Below are positions 22,571-24,552 of a stretch of 24,552 nucleotides of DNA, in pieces. Origin of the DNA: CAZJDV01 sp964544865. GTDB taxonomy: Bacteria > Chloroflexota > Dehalococcoidia > Lucifugimonadales > CAJWER01. The translations under genes were made by a program, and so were the position numbers. The DNA is taken from positions 1 to 24,552 of the forward strand of contig CAZJDV010000033.1 in the NCBI GenBank assembly GCA_964544865.1, in the 5' to 3' direction. A model generated the notes under the pieces. That model ran no database searches, was not told the DNA's origin, and was given only the letters and a program-made list of their open reading frames with translations. Each line of letters starts with the position of its first letter. Positions within the stretch are counted from its first letter, which is position 1.

Positions 22571-23401
22571 CTATCGAGCCGGTTTGGTCGCTTTCAGCGA
22601 GAACATCAGGGGCACCGACTCGGCATGTTCCGGCAGCCTCCACCAGCCGTCATCACCTTGTTTCATCATCGGCAACGCCTGATATCCAGTAACTGGAAAC
22701 TCGTGCATGTGGTCGATCGCAAGCCCGGCCAAGATGAGAGAGTTCAGGACCTCACCTATCGTGTGGCTCCACTCAAACGCGGACTCTGTAAGCGGCGTGT
22801 CGCCGTCCGTGTATGTGTACCCGGCCTCGAACCTCTCCGGCTCCTCCGAGTGAAAATAGGGATATCCGACGACGAGTTCCGTGGCTGCCTCGCCGTCGTC
22901 GAAGATCGTGCTGAACGGATGGTGCTCGACCATGTGGAAGACGCCACCGGGCTTCAGGTAACGAGCAATGATCCCGGCCCACCGGCGCAGGTCCGGCAAC
23001 CAGCAGAGCACGCCGTACGAGGCGAACACGATGTCGTACCGCCCCGCCCCGTCGAGGTTGCCGGGCAGGTCGTAGATGTTGGACAGAACAAAACTGGCCT
23101 CGATGCCAAGCTCCCGGCTCAGCGACCGCGCAAGGCCGATCGCATTGTCAGAGATGTCCACGCCAGTGACTTTCGCGCCGAGCCTCGCCCACGACATGGT
23201 GTCAAGGCCAAAGTGGCACTGGAGGTGCAGTAGCGACCTCCCCGAGACATCGCCTAGTTCCTCGAGCTCGATTGATTGGAGGGTCGACCTGCCCGCCTTG
23301 AACCCATCCACGTCGTAGAAGCGAGAGGCGGCGTGGATGGGCACACGCTCGTTCCAGTTACAACGGTTGCCTTCCATAGCCTCATTCGATTGAGTCCCCA
23401 T
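22571..23401 (-). CDS. Class I SAM-dependent methyltransferase
   Basis: A Rossmann-type methyltransferase, 276 residues from ATG 23401; ATG 23377 (MEGNRCNWNE) is an equally good start, having GAGG close by. Motif I is RSLLHLQCHFGLDTMSWARL and motif II KVTGVDISDNAIGLARSLS. Motif post-II is YDIVFASYGVLCWLPDLRRW and motif III YLKPGGVFHMVEHHPF. The N-terminal WNERVPIHAASRFYDVDGFK pattern suggests a small-molecule methyltransferase subfamily. It begins 16 bp after the stop of the D-2-hydroxyacid dehydrogenase, so the two are an operon. The methyl acceptor is unknown. Confidence 0.88.
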   Translation of the reverse strand: MGTQSNEAMEGNRCNWNERVPIHAASRFYDVDGFKAGRSTLQSIELEELGDVSGRSLLHLQCHFGLDTMSWARLGAKVTGVDISDNAIGLARSLSRELGIEASFVLSNIYDLPGNLDGAGRYDIVFASYGVLCWLPDLRRWAGIIARYLKPGGVFHMVEHHPFSTIFDDGEAATELVVGYPYFHSEEPERFEAGYTYTDGDTPLTESAFEWSHTIGEVLNSLILAGLAIDHMHEFPVTGYQALPMMKQGDDGWWRLPEHAESVPLMFSLKATKPAR

Positions 23402-23417
23402 TGAATGCACCGCAGGC

Positions 23418-24389
23418 TTATGGATTCGCCACGTTCTGGGGATGGCCATCCAGGAAGGCGATGACGTTCGTGACACAACCGTCGTTCAGGCTCTCGATTC
23501 CCTCGGGGGTCTGGTCGGCGATGTGAGGGGTGAGCACCACCTGCTCGCAGGACAGGATGGGATGGTCCGGCCGCAGCGGTTCCTGGTCGAAGACATCCAG
23601 ACCGGCGCCGCCGAGATGGCCCGAGTTGAGAGCGCCGACGAGGGCGTCTGTATCCGCCAGCTCCCCACGCCCTCCGTTGACGAACAGCGCGCCGGGCTTC
23701 ATCAGGGCGAACTCCCGCCTGCCGAGCATCCCCCGGCTGTCGTCGCTCAGACGGACCTGGATGGTCACTACGTCGGACCGGCTCAGCAGGTCGTCTAGCT
23801 CGACGAACTCGACGCCCAGGGCGGTGGCACGCTCCGGAGACGGGTTAAACGTCCAGGCAATGACCTTCATCCCAAGGGCGTTGCCCAGCCGCGCGACCTC
23901 TCTGCCCGTGTTGCCCGTACCGATGACCCCCAGCGTCTTGCCTTGGAGGTAGACGTTCTCCATCAGGGCCCAGCGGCCTGCCTTGAGCTCGGCGGTCTGG
24001 TACGCGGCCCTCTTGGCCACGGCGAACGCCAGGCCGATGATGTGCTCGGCCACGTACGGCGCGATCTTGCCGGGCTGGTTGCTGACGACGATGCCCAGCT
24101 CGCTGGCCGCCACCAGGTCCAGCATGTCCGTGCCGATGGAGCAAGTGGCGATCATGCGCAGGTTGGGAAGCTTCTCCAGGGCGTCGCGGGGCCACTGGAC
24201 CGCCCCGCGCGTGTTGAGGATAACGTGGGCGTCCTTGCACCGTTCCAACTGTTCTTCCATCGTCGACGGTCGGTCGGTGTGGAGGGTTAGGTCCCCATAG
24301 GGCTTGAGGCGGTCCAGGTGGGATGAGGACTGGATCTGCGGAGGGTAGTCGCCCGGCACTACGAAATAAAGACGCTCGGCCGAGGTCAT
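23418..24389 (-). CDS. D-2-hydroxyacid dehydrogenase (NAD-dependent)
   Basis: A 323-residue enzyme interconverting 2-oxo acids and D-2-hydroxy acids. ATG 24389 has AAGGAGAG about 8 bases upstream. The NAD motif is GKTLGVIGTGNTGREVARLG. The catalytic triad is visible: Arg in LFVNGGRGELAD, Glu in LDVFDQEPLRPDHP and His in VVLTPHIADQTPEG. An N-terminal flavodoxin-like catalytic domain precedes it (MIATCSIGTDMLDLVAASEL). The length is normal. It is the first gene of a minus-strand operon with the methyltransferase. The substrate (glycerate, phosphoglycerate or another) cannot be fixed from sequence. Confidence 0.93.
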   Translation of the reverse strand: MTSAERLYFVVPGDYPPQIQSSSHLDRLKPYGDLTLHTDRPSTMEEQLERCKDAHVILNTRGAVQWPRDALEKLPNLRMIATCSIGTDMLDLVAASELGIVVSNQPGKIAPYVAEHIIGLAFAVAKRAAYQTAELKAGRWALMENVYLQGKTLGVIGTGNTGREVARLGNALGMKVIAWTFNPSPERATALGVEFVELDDLLSRSDVVTIQVRLSDDSRGMLGRREFALMKPGALFVNGGRGELADTDALVGALNSGHLGGAGLDVFDQEPLRPDHPILSCEQVVLTPHIADQTPEGIESLNDGCVTNVIAFLDGHPQNVANP

Positions 24390-24446
24390 CGCTTGGCTCT
24401 CCTTGGGTGGCTCCTACCTATCGGACACGTGGAGGAGTGTCCAGGC

Positions 24447-24475
24447 AGGCTATCGCCGCCGCGATGTAAAGTCAA
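24447..24475 (-). promoter_or_regulatory. Possible promoter of the D-2-hydroxyacid dehydrogenase operon
   Basis: Reading the minus strand, TTGACT (24475-24470) and TAGCCT (24452-24447) are 17 bp apart. The -35 is good and the -10 weak. The predicted leader is about 50 bases. Confidence 0.45.
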
Positions 24476-24540
24476 GGCCGGGAGAGTGACTGTAGAAGGT
24501 CAGCGAAAATGGGACACATCTGAGGGCTGAAGGACCCGAG

Positions 24541-24552
24541 AGAAGGAGAGAG
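24541..24552 (+). promoter_or_regulatory. Ribosome binding site of a plus-strand gene beyond the window
   Basis: AAGGAG at 24543-24548 ends the window with only four bases after it. A start codon within the next few bases is likely. It is divergent from the dehydrogenase operon. Confidence 0.45.

Noticed and set aside
22079..23233. 384-codon plus-strand frame opposite the RidA-like and methyltransferase genes
   Set aside because: It spans two recognisable minus-strand genes and has no motif of its own.
24423..24442. Hairpin GGACAC/GTGTCC upstream of the dehydrogenase operon
   Set aside because: Only 6 bp with an 8-base loop and no T tract; not distinguishable from chance.
24481..24552. Possible insertion-sequence end before the next plus-strand gene
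   Set aside because: The purine-rich leader looked suggestive, but no inverted repeat partner or transposase is visible in the window.
1..24552. CRISPR array, prophage or plasmid origin
   Set aside because: No regularly spaced direct repeats, phage structural genes, replication genes or iterons were seen.

Overview
The window is GC-rich (visibly well above 60 percent by eye). Start codons are a mix of ATG, GTG and TTG, and genes sit on both strands in short operons. There is no ribosomal, phage or plasmid core gene. The gene set suits an uncultured, free-living Chloroflexota bacterium of the Dehalococcoidia/SAR202 type: a bacterial-type inositol-3-phosphate synthase, HpcH/HpaI aldolase and Gfo/Idh dehydrogenase, FG-GAP/ASPIC-UnbV proteins, a redoxin with a C-terminal TPR, a GH114-like lipoprotein and VanZ. 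That assignment is inference from family content; no marker gene is present.

Layout. 1-1235 (-): 3' truncated inositol-3-phosphate synthase with an N-terminal helix-turn-helix and a promoter implying a leaderless mRNA. 1409-2338 (+): alpha/beta hydrolase. 2325-3640 (-): PspC / LiaI-like / LiaF-like envelope-stress operon; two of the three genes carry single-base frameshifts. 3762-5816 (-): aldolase plus Gfo/Idh dehydrogenase. 6204-7210 (+): frameshifted ECF sigma factor and a decayed partner region. 7261-9269 (+): PKD/FG-GAP/ASPIC-UnbV surface protein broken by about five frame changes. 9457-14863 (+): the most unusual block, with a 45-residue membrane protein, a 931-residue permease fused to an FG-GAP/ASPIC-UnbV domain, an SQR-like flavoprotein, and a lipoprotein joining a Cox11-like CxCF region to cytochrome c. 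14975-15660: pterin dehydratase and a frameshifted TfoX-like gene. 15676-16581 (-): divergent carbamoyltransferase. 16698-17306 (+): VanZ and tRNA-Ala(CGC). 17307-19103: remnants (CocE/NonD C-terminus and a GH114-like pseudogene). 19145-20003: tiny membrane protein (-) and GNAT acetyltransferase (+). 20113-21153 (+): monothiol glutaredoxin-like gene and a redoxin with an in-frame TGA at its active site. 21224-24389: SDR (+), then RidA-like, methyltransferase and D-2-hydroxyacid dehydrogenase (-). The last 12 bases look like the ribosome binding site of another + strand gene.

The two most interesting candidates are the redoxin and the fusion block. In the redoxin, TGA replaces the first active-site cysteine, the frame stays open on both sides, and a SECIS-like hairpin lies at bacterial spacing, so it may be a selenoprotein. 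The 9.5-14.9 kb block may couple transport, an extracytoplasmic beta-propeller and electron transfer.

Many genes here are broken by one-base changes, mostly deletions, while long neighbours such as the 2.8-kb fusion gene are intact. From sequence alone I cannot tell genuine gene decay from assembly error. All family assignments come from reading motifs; no database search was run.
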